This document shows positions 7,845 to 15,586 of a stretch of DNA of 35,016 nucleotides, piece by piece. This DNA is from Acidobacteriota bacterium (lineage in GTDB: Bacteria > Acidobacteriota > Vicinamibacteria > Vicinamibacterales > Fen-181). Positions within the stretch are counted from its first letter, which is position 1; every line of letters begins with the position of its first letter. The position numbers and the translations under genes are program-made. The stretch spans positions 1 to 35,016 of the forward strand of contig PMZR01000125.1 in NCBI GenBank assembly GCA_003170135.1, read 5' to 3'. The notes under the pieces are model-generated. The model was not told where the DNA came from and did not search any database. It saw only the letters and a list, made by a program, of their open reading frames with translations.

Positions 7845-8181
7845 GATCACCCAACGCCTCGAGCGCCTCCTTGTCGAATCCGAAGATGGCCCGTTTGCCC
7901 TTCACCACGATTGGCCGTTTGATCAGGTTCGGGTGACGGACCATCAGGTCGATCGCCTCGCGCTTGGACTTGGGCAGCGGCCGCTGTTTGAACACCGGGC
8001 TGCGGCGGCTGACGAAGTCGAGGAAGGTGTCCTCGTCCACGTGGCGTTCGAGGAACGCGCGTGACGGAGGCGCCTTGGTGAGATCGATCTCTTCGACCTC
8101 GAGACCCTGCTGTTCCAGAAACCTTCTGGCATTGCGGCACGTGGTTCAGGTGGGCTTCCAGTAGAAGGTTGGCTTTGCCAT
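7834..8181 (-). CDS. ArsC/Spx-family protein, probable selenoprotein (in-frame UGA = Sec12)
   Basis: Reading from the ATG at 8181 gives a 115-residue thioredoxin-fold ArsC/Spx/YffB-type protein if the UGA at 8148-8146 (codon 12) is decoded. The N-terminus is FYWKPT-U-TTCRNARRFL; in this family the U position is the catalytic Cys of a C-x-x-C motif. After the UGA the frame is open to the end and carries the family C-terminus (VRHPNLIKRPIVVKGKRAIFGFDKEAL). A strong Shine-Dalgarno GGAGG sits 5 nt before the ATG, and a -10 TACAAT lies just upstream. A hairpin resembling a bacterial SECIS follows the UGA. The likely role is a thiol/selenol-dependent reductase (arsenate reductase-like); the substrate is unknown. 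A Cys-to-stop mutation or sequencing error is the alternative, but the exact position, intact flanks and hairpin argue against it. A standard caller would report only a GTG-initiated 68-residue fragment from 8040. Confidence 0.85.
8115..8129 (-). promoter_or_regulatory. Candidate bacterial SECIS hairpin
   Basis: On the coding (minus) strand CCAGAA-GGU-UUCUGG forms a perfect 6-bp stem with a 3-nt loop. It starts 17 nt after the UGA and the loop is at +23 to +25. Bacterial SECIS elements are small hairpins whose apical loop begins with G within roughly 16-37 nt of the UGA and bind SelB; this one fits. A lower stem (UGC with GCA, +7-9 with +36-38) is possible. Confidence 0.7.
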
Positions 8182-8197
8182 GGGCACCTCCATCAGC

Positions 8198-8203
8198 ATT
8201 GTA
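8198..8203 (-). promoter_or_regulatory. -10 box of the ArsC-like gene
   Basis: TACAAT (minus strand 8203-8198) lies 16 nt before the ATG at 8181, and GGAGG lies between them. The leader would be about 10 nt. No clear -35 is seen at standard spacing. Confidence 0.5.
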
Positions 8204-8278
8204 ATCTGCGGGCCGCCAGCGGTCGCGGCAATCGTGTCGCCCGGCGTGGCGATGAGGGCCGGCGCGGCGGCGGTGGAC

Positions 8279-8284
8279 TACAAT
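8279..8284 (+). promoter_or_regulatory. -10 box of queE
   Basis: TACAAT (8279-8284) ends 9 nt before the queE ATG, predicting a leader of 0-3 nt. No ribosome-binding site or good -35 is visible. Confidence 0.5.
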
Positions 8285-8293
8285 GAAGTGTTT

Positions 8294-8935
8294 ATGTTGA
8301 CCGTCAACGAGGTGTTCTTCTCGATCCAGGGCGAATCCACCTACGCGGGACAGCCGTGCGTGTTCGTGCGGCTGACCGCCTGCGATCTCCGCTGTTCCTG
8401 GTGTGACACGGCATACGCGTTCTTTGAGGGCCGCAAGCGTTCGATAGACGAGGTGCTCGAGGATGTCCGAGAGTACCGCTGCGATCTGGTCGAGGTGACC
8501 GGCGGCGAGCCGCTTCTGCAGGAAGACGTCTACCCGCTGATGGACCGGTTGCTCGCCGGCGGCCACACGGTGCTGCTCGAGACGGGCGGCCACCGGTCGA
8601 TTGCGCGGGTGCCCGCCGGCGTCATCGCCGTCGTGGACGTGAAGTGCCCGGGCAGCGGCGAAGCGGACAAGGTGGATTGGGAAAACCTCGCGCGCCTCCG
8701 CCCGCACGACCAGGTGAAGTTCGTCATCGCGGACCGGGCCGACTACGAGTTCGCCCGGGACGTGCTCGCGCGCCACGACCTGGCGTCGCGGACCTCCGCG
8801 GTGCTGTTTTCGCCAGTGCACGGCGCGCTCCAGCCCCGCGACCTGTCGGAGTGGGTGCTCGCGGATCGGCTGCCGGTTCGCGTGCAGCTCCAGGTACACA
8901 AGTACATCTGGGGCGCAACCGTACGAGGCGTGTGA
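8294..8935 (+). CDS. queE: 7-carboxy-7-deazaguanine synthase QueE
   Basis: QueE is a radical SAM enzyme that contracts 6-carboxytetrahydropterin to 7-carboxy-7-deazaguanine, a step on the way to preQ0 and queuosine in tRNA. The 213-residue protein starts with the diagnostic VNEVFFSIQGES and has the cluster motif C30-x3-C34-x2-C37 (CDLRCSWC), then VTGGEPLLQEDV (the GGEP SAM-binding motif), ETGGH and VDVKCPGSG. The ATG at 8294 is preferred since the -10 box ends at 8284 and homologues start here; the in-frame upstream ATG at 8180 overlaps the divergent ArsC-like start region. queC follows after 3 nt. Confidence 0.95.
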   Translation: MLTVNEVFFSIQGESTYAGQPCVFVRLTACDLRCSWCDTAYAFFEGRKRSIDEVLEDVREYRCDLVEVTGGEPLLQEDVYPLMDRLLAGGHTVLLETGGHRSIARVPAGVIAVVDVKCPGSGEADKVDWENLARLRPHDQVKFVIADRADYEFARDVLARHDLASRTSAVLFSPVHGALQPRDLSEWVLADRLPVRVQLQVHKYIWGATVRGV

Positions 8936-8938
8936 GGG

Positions 8939-9682
8939 ATGGACGCGGTCGTGCTCCTGAGCGGCGGGCTCGATTCCTACACGGCGGCCGCCATCATGCG
9001 GCAGCACGGGTTCGATTTGTACGCCCTGAGCGTTCGCTACGGGCAACGGCATGGGCTGGAGCTCGAAGCCGCGCGCGCGGTCGCCGCGAACCTCGGCGTT
9101 GTCGAGCACCGCGAGATATCGGTTGACCTCTCGACGTTCGGTGGCTCGGCGCTGACGGGTTCGAGTGCCGTCCCCAAGGACCGCGCCGTGGGGCGCGCCG
9201 TGGTGCACGCGGACGTCGGGCTTCGGACCCCGGACTCCGGGATTCCGGACTCCGGGATTCCCATCACCTACGTGCCTGCCCGCAACACCGTGTTTCTCTC
9301 GCTCGCGCTTGCCTGGGCGGAAGTGCTCGGCGCGACCGACCTGGTCATCGGGGCGAATGCCATCGATTACTCGGGCTATCCGGACTGCCGCCCGGCATTT
9401 CTCGAGGCGTTCGAGCATCTCGCGGCAGTGGCGACCAAGGCGGGCGTCGAGGGCGCGAGCTTCAGGATTCACGCCCCGCTGCTTGCCATGACCAAGGGGG
9501 AGATCATCCGCCGCGGCCTCGACCTGGGTCTCGATTACGGGTTGACGCACAGCTGTTACGATCCCGCGGCAGGAGGCGGCCCGTGCAGGCGCTGCGACAG
9601 CTGCCTGCTGCGCGCGAAAGGCTTCGAGGAGGCGGGTGCGGTCGATCCCCTCGTCGCGCGGCTGCTTCGAAGTCGGGACTGA
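8939..9682 (+). CDS. queC: 7-cyano-7-deazaguanine synthase QueC
   Basis: QueC converts 7-carboxy-7-deazaguanine to preQ0 using ATP and ammonia. The PP-loop SGGLDS is at residues 8-13, followed by the [19 protein letters not shown] and [15 protein letters not shown] family motifs and a C-terminal zinc site (Cys in SCYDP, then PCRRCDSC). The 247 residues are slightly longer than usual because of an insert of about 20 residues (roughly 85-108) just before TYVPARNT. Part of this insert, [10 protein letters not shown] (98-107), is encoded by a perfect 15-bp tandem duplication of the local GGACTCC-type repeat. The catalytic core looks intact. Confidence 0.95.
   Translation: MDAVVLLSGGLDSYTAAAIMRQHGFDLYALSVRYGQRHGLELEAARAVAANLGVVEHREISVDLSTFGGSALTGSSAVPKDRAVGRAVVHADVGLRTPDSGIPDSGIPITYVPARNTVFLSLALAWAEVLGATDLVIGANAIDYSGYPDCRPAFLEAFEHLAAVATKAGVEGASFRIHAPLLAMTKGEIIRRGLDLGLDYGLTHSCYDPAAGGGPCRRCDSCLLRAKGFEEAGAVDPLVARLLRSRD
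9231..9260. repeat. 15-bp tandem duplication inside queC
   Basis: Two perfect adjacent copies of a 15-bp unit (CGGACTCCGGGATTC; 9231-9245 and 9246-9260) encode PDSGI twice. The unit contains the CGGACTC heptamer that is repeated just downstream of queC. Confidence 0.9.
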
Positions 9683-9688
9683 TTTCTT

Positions 9689-9723
9689 CGGACTCCGGAC
9701 TCCGGACTCCGGACGTCGGACGT
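9689..9723. repeat. Heptamer tandem repeat between queC and alaX
   Basis: Three copies of CGGACTC followed by two copies of CGGACGT run head to tail through the short gap. The next gene's ribosome site AAGGAG begins 4 nt later. Confidence 0.9.
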
Positions 9724-9737
9724 CGTAAGGAGCGCCC

Positions 9738-10937
9738 GTGACCCAACGGCTGTATTACACCGAGCCGTCGCTCAGGGAATTCGAGGCGACGGTCACCTCC
9801 ACCGCGCAGCACGAGTCGCGGCCCGTGGCCATCCTCGACCGCACCGCCTTCTACCCGACCTCGGGCGGCCAGCCGTTCGATACCGGCACCTTGAACGGCG
9901 TGCGCGTCCTCGACGTGTTCGATCGTGACGACCACGCGATCGCGCACGTGCTCGAGCGTCCGCTCGAGCGCGGCACGCGGGTCCACGGGGCGATCGACTG
10001 GCCCCGGCGCCTCGATCACATGCAGCAGCACACGGGCCAGCACGTGCTGTCGGCGGCCTTCGACCATCTGCACCACGCGCGCACCGTGGGCTTTCACCTC
10101 GGCGCCGAGGTCTCCACTGTCGATTTGTCAAAGGACATGACGCCTGCGGCCATCGACGCCGCCCAAGACGAGGCCAACCGGATCGTGTGGGAGGACCGGC
10201 CCGTGGCCGTGCGGTTTGCGACGGCCGCCGAAGCGGCGTCGCTCCCGCTCCGGAAGGAGCCCGAGCGGGAGGGGGTCCTGCGGCTCATCGACGTGGCCGA
10301 CTTCGATCTGTCGGCCTGCGGCGGCACGCACGTCGGGCGCACCGGGGAAATCGGTGCCATCCAGGTGCTCTCCGCCGAGCGGCTTCGCGGCGGCCTGCGC
10401 GTGGAATTCGTGTGCGGAGGGCGGGCGTCGCGCGCCTTCCGGCGCCTGCGCGATGTCGTGGCCGGCTGCATCCGCGGGGTGTCCGTTGCGCCCGAGGAAC
10501 TGCCGGCGGCGATCGAGCGCCTGCAGGCGGAGAACAAGGAGCTGCGCAAGACCATCAAGGTCAGCCAGGAGCAGCTCGCAAGGGTCGAGGCCGTGGCGCT
10601 GGCGGACCGGGCGGCCCACGTGGGCGAACGGTTCGTGGTGGTCGAATCAGTGGATCAGTCCGACGCGAGTATTCTCAAGGTGCTGGCCTTGTCGGTCGCA
10701 GGCCGGGCGGGGTACGACGTCGTGCTGATCTCCGCAGACGCGCCGTTCCTGGCGGTCGTGGCGCGATCGCCCGGCGGCGCGGTGGACGCGGGGACGGTGC
10801 TGCGGCGCCTGGTCGAACGGTTCGGCGGCAAAGGCGGCGGGCGCGCCGATTTGGCGCAGGGGGGCGGTCTGAACGGCACGAAAGAGGAGATTCTCGACGA
10901 GGCGAGGCGGTTGCTCAGTTCGGCTTCTTCCGGGTGA
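9738..10937 (+). CDS. AlaX-type alanyl-tRNA editing protein with DHHA1 domain
   Basis: AlaX proteins are free-standing relatives of the AlaRS editing domain and hydrolyse mischarged Ser- or Gly-tRNA(Ala). The 399-residue protein has the second additional domain with zinc ligands H98-x3-H102 (HTGQH) and C194-x3-H198 (CGGTH), then a coiled-coil-like linker (about 250-285, LQAENKELRKTIKVSQEQ) and a C-terminal DHHA1 domain ending in GGKGGGRADLAQGGG, so it resembles the long AlaX class. There is no aminoacylation domain. The GTG start at 9738 is supported by AAGGAG 5 nt upstream. The 3' end overlaps the convergent carboxypeptidase gene by 23 nt. Confidence 0.9.
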   Translation: MTQRLYYTEPSLREFEATVTSTAQHESRPVAILDRTAFYPTSGGQPFDTGTLNGVRVLDVFDRDDHAIAHVLERPLERGTRVHGAIDWPRRLDHMQQHTGQHVLSAAFDHLHHARTVGFHLGAEVSTVDLSKDMTPAAIDAAQDEANRIVWEDRPVAVRFATAAEAASLPLRKEPEREGVLRLIDVADFDLSACGGTHVGRTGEIGAIQVLSAERLRGGLRVEFVCGGRASRAFRRLRDVVAGCIRGVSVAPEELPAAIERLQAENKELRKTIKVSQEQLARVEAVALADRAAHVGERFVVVESVDQSDASILKVLALSVAGRAGYDVVLISADAPFLAVVARSPGGAVDAGTVLRRLVERFGGKGGGRADLAQGGGLNGTKEEILDEARRLLSSASSG

Positions 10938-12564
10938 AATTCGCCAGCCGCTCGATCGCCAGATCGGTTGCGGCATCGATCGTCGCCTGTGGCTGGGTGA
11001 AGTTGTTGGCGATGACCGAGAACACCAGCGGTTCGCCGTCCACCGTCTCCACGAAGCCCGAGAGCGCCCGCACGTTGGCAATCGAGCCGGTCTTCGCGTG
11101 AACGTTGCCCGCGGCACGGGTGCCGCGGAAGCGCCTCGCCAGCGTGCCGCCCTCGACGCCGCCGGTCGGCAGCGCCTCGATGAACGGGCCGCGATGGCGG
11201 GAATCCGCATAGAGGTGGCGCAGGATCCGCACCAGCATCTCGGCCGTGACGTAGTTGTAGCGCGACAGCCCCGACCCGTCGACCAGCACGTAACTGCCCG
11301 GCTCGATGCCCCAGGCGTCGAGGACTTCCTGCACGACCTTCTCGCCCGCTTCGACCGTGCCCGCTCCGGCCTCCACGCCGAGCGTCTTGAGCAAGGTCTC
11401 CGCGTACAGGTTCTGACTGACCTTCATCAGCACCTTCGCGATGTCCGAGAGCGGTGCCGAGCGTCGCGACACGAGCGTCCTCGACACGGACAGGTCGGGC
11501 ACGGTCTCGAGGTTCCTGATGCCCACGCCCACATCACGCACCCGGATGCCGCTCTTGACGATGACCGATCGAAGCGCCTGCGCGAAGAAGCGGGCGGGAT
11601 TGTCGACCGCGACCGTTCTGGTGGTCTCGACCGCGCCCAACGGGATGGCGCCACTCGCCTCGATGCGGTCGCTGCCCGCCATCCGGCGAAGTTCGATCGT
11701 CGGCGTGCCGCCCGGCGCGGCGGTTGTGACGTGGTTCTCAACCGCCAGGCCGCTGCCCTCCGGGCGGAGCGAAATGGCCGCTCGCGCTCCGACCGCCGTG
11801 CCCGGGCCGATGACGACCTCGGCGACGTTCTCGTTGTACTGAATCGCGGTGACCGGCGCGGCGTAGCCGTACACGAGATAATCCCATGACCAGCCGGCGC
11901 CGAGCGTCTCGTCCTCGAAGGTGCGATCGTCGGCAACGACGCGGCCGTCGATGGCCGTGATGCCGGCTTCGTGCAGCCTGGCGGCCCAGTCCTCGAAGAC
12001 CGCGGTGGGGCCGCCCGATCGCCCATTGATGGTCGGATCGCCGCTGCCGACGACGACGAGGTCGCCCTGCAGCACGCCGTGCTCGATGGGGCCGCTTGCG
12101 ACCAGGCTCGTTTCGAACGTGTAATCCCAGCCCAGACGTTCGGCCGCGGCCGCCAGCGTCACGATCTTCATGTTCGACGCCGGCATGACCAGCTTCGTCG
12201 GATTGAGCTGGTAGAGGATCTCGCCCGTCGTCAGGGACTGCACCTGGATGCCCCAGAGCATCCGGTCGAACGCCGGCGCGGTGAACATCTTGTCGAGTTC
12301 CGCCTGGAGTTGCGCGACGGCAAGCGACGGCGCGGGCGCAAAGAGCGTGGTCGGTGGGAAGGCTGCAGCCGGCGCGGGCGCGACGGGGGCTGGCGCGGGC
12401 GCCGGAGCTGCGGGCGCTGGCGCGGCCGGCACCGGCGCGGCCGCGCGAGGCGGAGGCGTCGGTACCGCCGGCGGGGTTTTTGGCCCGCAACTGAAGACGA
12501 CGAAGGCGAGCAGCCAGGCTGACAGCAGACGCAGGGCCGGGCGTCGGGATCTGTGGACCCTCAT
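10915..12564 (-). CDS. dacB: D-alanyl-D-alanine carboxypeptidase/endopeptidase (PBP4 family) lipoprotein
   Basis: This 549-residue peptidase S13 family protein trims or cleaves peptidoglycan cross-links in the periplasm. It has a lipoprotein signal (LLAFVVFSC, lipidated Cys about residue 26), an Ala/Pro-rich linker of about 40 residues, and the penicillin-binding motifs: SxxK as S130-N-M-K133 (MPASNMKIV), the SGLSRYN motif, and KTG in HAKTGSIANVRALSG. VVGSGDPTI is the usual domain-II entry. The start at 12564 is chosen because the signal peptide follows it directly; the frame stays open upstream through repeat-like DNA. It is the last gene of a minus-strand run with the GldG/DUF4340 ABC system. 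Confidence 0.9.
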   Translation of the reverse strand: MRVHRSRRPALRLLSAWLLAFVVFSCGPKTPPAVPTPPPRAAAPVPAAPAPAAPAPAPAPVAPAPAAAFPPTTLFAPAPSLAVAQLQAELDKMFTAPAFDRMLWGIQVQSLTTGEILYQLNPTKLVMPASNMKIVTLAAAAERLGWDYTFETSLVASGPIEHGVLQGDLVVVGSGDPTINGRSGGPTAVFEDWAARLHEAGITAIDGRVVADDRTFEDETLGAGWSWDYLVYGYAAPVTAIQYNENVAEVVIGPGTAVGARAAISLRPEGSGLAVENHVTTAAPGGTPTIELRRMAGSDRIEASGAIPLGAVETTRTVAVDNPARFFAQALRSVIVKSGIRVRDVGVGIRNLETVPDLSVSRTLVSRRSAPLSDIAKVLMKVSQNLYAETLLKTLGVEAGAGTVEAGEKVVQEVLDAWGIEPGSYVLVDGSGLSRYNYVTAEMLVRILRHLYADSRHRGPFIEALPTGGVEGGTLARRFRGTRAAGNVHAKTGSIANVRALSGFVETVDGEPLVFSVIANNFTQPQATIDAATDLAIERLANFTRKKPN

Positions 12565-12587
12565 CGCATCATCCTGTGGACGGCGCA

Positions 12588-12650
12588 GGGGCGACAGCCG
12601 ACCGCGAACTGCCAACTGCGAACTTGTCAACCGCCGACCGCGACTGGCCA
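12588..12650. repeat. Imperfect GCGAACT/GCCAACT repeats
   Basis: The gap between the DUF4340 gene and dacB carries short imperfect repeats around GCGAACT, GCCAACT and GGCCAACT. A 14-nt word, GTCAACCGCCGACC (12626-12639), recurs exactly at 23894-23907 after the larE-like gene, suggesting a second dispersed repeat family. Confidence 0.5.
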
Positions 12651-12652
12651 AC

Positions 12653-13993
12653 TCACTTCAACGCGTCGAGCGCTTTCAGCACGTCATCGAACTCGACCGA
12701 GTCGATCTTCGCGGCGCCCGCTTCGCCATCTCGCGAGGCGTACGCGTCGGCACCGACCTTACCGAACACGACGCGTTCCTGCTTCTTGCCGTCATCGAAC
12801 CGCGCGCTCGCCGTGAGCACCGGTCGGTCGAGCCCCGTGTTCGTGGACGCCGCCGCCCACGACTGCGTCCGCAGGTTCGTCAGCTTCGCCAGGAACTCGT
12901 CCATCTTCGCCGAGTCCACGTCCCGCGACGCCGGTGAGACCTGGCGCCACTTCTCGGCCGCATCCTTGCCCTGGCCCTTGGTCTTCTCGAACGCCAGCGT
13001 GTCGGCGCCGCGCGTGATCTCGATGCGATTGGCGTCGTAGGGCCTGAATTCGAAGACATCCTTCCGGCGGTAGTCGTCGGACGATTTCTTCAGCTCGTCG
13101 AGCAGGCCGGCCTCGATCGTGAAGACCATCGGGCGCGACGCGTCGCGCGCGTAGAGGGTGCCGTCGGGCGCCTTCTTGCCGATCTGCAGCGTGGCGCGCT
13201 CGCTGCCCGACCCGAGCGTGGCGGACACCTCCGGCTTGTCGAGGCCGTACGTCTTCAGATCGGCCGCCTCGTTCGTCACCAGCGACTTCATCTGCGCGGT
13301 CTGCAGGCGGCCGATCAGCCCCTCCACCGTGCCGAAGTCTGCGCGTGCCTCGATCGGCCGCGTCAGCGACCACTCCTCGCCGCTCTTGGCCAGCTGCACG
13401 CTCTTGTCGAGCGACGCGAGCGCGACAGAGTCCACCTTGGCGCGATCGAACTTCAGGATGGTCTTGTCGCGCAGGTCGAACGCCGATCGGTTGAAGGTGG
13501 TCTCGAGGAACGCGGACACCAGGAACACCTGCTGCTGGTTCTGCAGCCGGGCGTAGAGGTCACCGCCGGTCGCGGTCTTGTCGCCGATGAGGAGGTGGTG
13601 GAAGTCCTTGTCGCCGGCCGCCTTGAAGCCGACGTCGACGCGAGGCTTTGCGAGGCCGTACTGCTTCAGGTCGGTGGCGCGCTCGTCCACCACGCGCTGG
13701 ATCTCGAGCGTCGCGAGATTGGACGTCAGGCCGGAGACTTCCGCCTGATCCGCCGCCGACTGCACCGGCTGCACGATCTGCCACGAGCCGTCGGTCTTCT
13801 TCAGCACCGTCTCCTCGCCCGTGGCCGACTTGACCGACACATCGGCGATCTTGTCCGCCGTCACGGAGAAGACCTTCGGCTTGACCTGTTCGCCCGCTGG
13901 CGTCTCGGTCTTCTTCGATTCGACGAAGTAGATGTAGCTGACGAGCCCGGCCAGCACGACGACGAGGACGAGCGTCGATCGAAAGCCTCGCAT
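12653..13993 (-). CDS. DUF4340 domain protein of a GldG-type ABC system
   Basis: The 446-residue protein has a single N-terminal membrane segment (about 6-22, TLVLVVVLAGLVSYIYFVES) and an extracytoplasmic region with three repeated beta-rich DUF4340 units, each with a motif like LxxYGLDKPxVxxxL (LKQYGLAKPRVDV, LKTYGLDKPEVSATL) and a strand such as LLIGDKTATGGDLYAR. It has no recognised enzymatic residues. DUF4340 genes are typically next to GldG-like and ABC-2 permease genes, as here, so it is likely an accessory subunit outside the inner membrane. The start codon overlaps the upstream stop (TAATG at 13995-13991). Confidence 0.85.
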   Translation of the reverse strand: MRGFRSTLVLVVVLAGLVSYIYFVESKKTETPAGEQVKPKVFSVTADKIADVSVKSATGEETVLKKTDGSWQIVQPVQSAADQAEVSGLTSNLATLEIQRVVDERATDLKQYGLAKPRVDVGFKAAGDKDFHHLLIGDKTATGGDLYARLQNQQQVFLVSAFLETTFNRSAFDLRDKTILKFDRAKVDSVALASLDKSVQLAKSGEEWSLTRPIEARADFGTVEGLIGRLQTAQMKSLVTNEAADLKTYGLDKPEVSATLGSGSERATLQIGKKAPDGTLYARDASRPMVFTIEAGLLDELKKSSDDYRRKDVFEFRPYDANRIEITRGADTLAFEKTKGQGKDAAEKWRQVSPASRDVDSAKMDEFLAKLTNLRTQSWAAASTNTGLDRPVLTASARFDDGKKQERVVFGKVGADAYASRDGEAGAAKIDSVEFDDVLKALDALK

Positions 13994-15582
13994 TAGCGCC
14001 TCCGCCACCAGCCGTAGACGCCCGACACCACGATGAACCCCGGGATGATGAGCAACGCCAGCCAGGTCAGGTTTCGCTGCTGGATGGCGGTCATCGTCAG
14101 GCGGCGATCCTCCGGCTCGCGCGGCCGGATGGAAATCAGGTTCTCCTGCTGCGCCAGCCAGCTGACGACGTTCATGAACAGGTCCTTGTTGCCCTGGATG
14201 CCGAGCGCGTAGTTGGCGGCGAAGTCCGAGTCGCCCATCACGACCAGGCGCGTTTCCGGCTTCGGCTTCGGATCGGTGCGGTCGATCTTCGCGGGCGTCA
14301 CCGGCGCCTGGTCCCCGGCGGGTGCCGAGACGGCGGCGGCAATCGTGATCGGGCCCTTCCTGTCGCTCTCCTGCTTGATCTCGATCTTGTTGCTCGCCAG
14401 CGCCCGCGCCGCGTCGGTTGCCCAGCTGCTGGCGCCGGTCTGGATGACGGGCTGCGCGTTGCGGCCGTTCACGCCGCCGGCGATCGGCGAGACCGACCGC
14501 GTCAGCGGGAACGCCGTCATGAGGGTGAACTGTTCGGTGATCGGCGACGGCGGGTAGGGCGGCGCGGCCACGGGCACCGCCTCACTCGCGCCGAACAGCT
14601 GGCCGATGCCGCTCAGGTCGATGACGATGTCATTGTTGACCGTGATGTCCCAGTCGTGCGCGAGCGCGAGCAGGTTCGAGGGCGGCGGGCTGTCGGCCTT
14701 GTCGGGCGGGTCGATGAGGAGCAGGAGCTTGCCGCCCTTCTGCAGGTACTGCCGCAGGCGGTCGACTTCCGGCGCGAGCAGGTCGATCCGTGGCCCCGCG
14801 ATCACGACGACCGACGCGTCGGCAGGTACCTCGGCCTGCTGCGCGAGCACCAGCTTGTCCACCGAGTAGTTGTCGCGGCCGAGCGCGCTGACGATGGCGC
14901 TGTAGCCGTTGCGATCCGAACCGGCCGTGTCGCGCTCGCCGTGGCCCTGCGTGAAGTACACCTTCTTCTGCTCGCCCGTCACCACCTTGATGATCCCGTT
15001 CGCGATGTCTTGTTCCGTGTCGGACACGACGCGTTCGGTCCGTCCCTTGTAGGCCAGCGCGATCGTGCCGTAGGTCTGGATCTGGTACTGCTTCGCGACG
15101 GTCGGCTTCCGATCGGGATCCACGTACTCGATGGAGACCTGCTTCGACCCGTACTGGTACTCGGGAAGCATCAGCTTGTAGCGATCGAAGTCCGCTTCCT
15201 TCGCGAAGACGATCATCTTGAGCGGGGAGTCGAGCTTCGAGAGCAGCTTCTGCGTCTGGTCGGCGAGCGTGTACTGCCGGGACGCGGTGAAGTCCCATCG
15301 CTTGTTCTCGCGCGCGGCGAGGTAGTTGATGGCGATCAGGATGCCGAGCGCCACCAGCACGCTGGTGATCGCCGCCGTTCCCAGGCGCGCCTGGCGACGG
15401 GTGAAGAACTGGGCGACGTCCCGCCACTGCCCAAGCCCGTAGACCACGATGCACCCGAGGCCCACCCAGGCCATCCAGTAGGAGTAGCGCTCCCAGGCCG
15501 GGTGCACGAACCGTGCGGCGACGGCCGCGAAGACCACGCCGGTTCCAATCCAGCCGATGATTCCGAGCATCCGTTTCAGCAT
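13993..15582 (-). CDS. GldG-like (ABC-type uncharacterised) substrate-interacting protein
   Basis: The 529-residue protein has N-terminal membrane helices (about residues 8-25, 36-51 and 70-88) and a large outside domain (KRWDFTASRQYTLADQTQKLL, KVYFTQGHGERDT, VVVIAGPRIDLLAPEVDRL), ending with a C-terminal helix (LTWLALLIIPGFIVVSGVYG). QGHGE and the SRQYTLSxQTxxLL-like segment are hallmarks of the GldG/DUF4350-type auxiliary subunit of gliding-type ABC transporters. In Bacteroidota GldG works with GldF and GldA in gliding; in other phyla its role is unknown, so gliding is not claimed. The gene starts 4 nt after the permease stop. Confidence 0.85.
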   Translation of the reverse strand: MLKRMLGIIGWIGTGVVFAAVAARFVHPAWERYSYWMAWVGLGCIVVYGLGQWRDVAQFFTRRQARLGTAAITSVLVALGILIAINYLAARENKRWDFTASRQYTLADQTQKLLSKLDSPLKMIVFAKEADFDRYKLMLPEYQYGSKQVSIEYVDPDRKPTVAKQYQIQTYGTIALAYKGRTERVVSDTEQDIANGIIKVVTGEQKKVYFTQGHGERDTAGSDRNGYSAIVSALGRDNYSVDKLVLAQQAEVPADASVVVIAGPRIDLLAPEVDRLRQYLQKGGKLLLLIDPPDKADSPPPSNLLALAHDWDITVNNDIVIDLSGIGQLFGASEAVPVAAPPYPPSPITEQFTLMTAFPLTRSVSPIAGGVNGRNAQPVIQTGASSWATDAARALASNKIEIKQESDRKGPITIAAAVSAPAGDQAPVTPAKIDRTDPKPKPETRLVVMGDSDFAANYALGIQGNKDLFMNVVSWLAQQENLISIRPREPEDRRLTMTAIQQRNLTWLALLIIPGFIVVSGVYGWWRRR

Positions 15583-15586
15583 CGTG

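Noticed and set aside
8146..8148. ArsC-like gene as a pseudogene with a premature stop
   Set aside because: The stop is exactly at the redox Cys codon, both flanks are intact, the ribosome site is strong and a SECIS-like hairpin follows. Without reads or sel genes it cannot be fully excluded.
7847..9550. Long minus-strand open frame across queE/queC
   Set aside because: It is antisense to two clear enzymes and has no family features; it arises from high GC content.
9689..9723. CRISPR-like array
   Set aside because: The units are 7 bp and contiguous with no spacers, and no cas genes are present.
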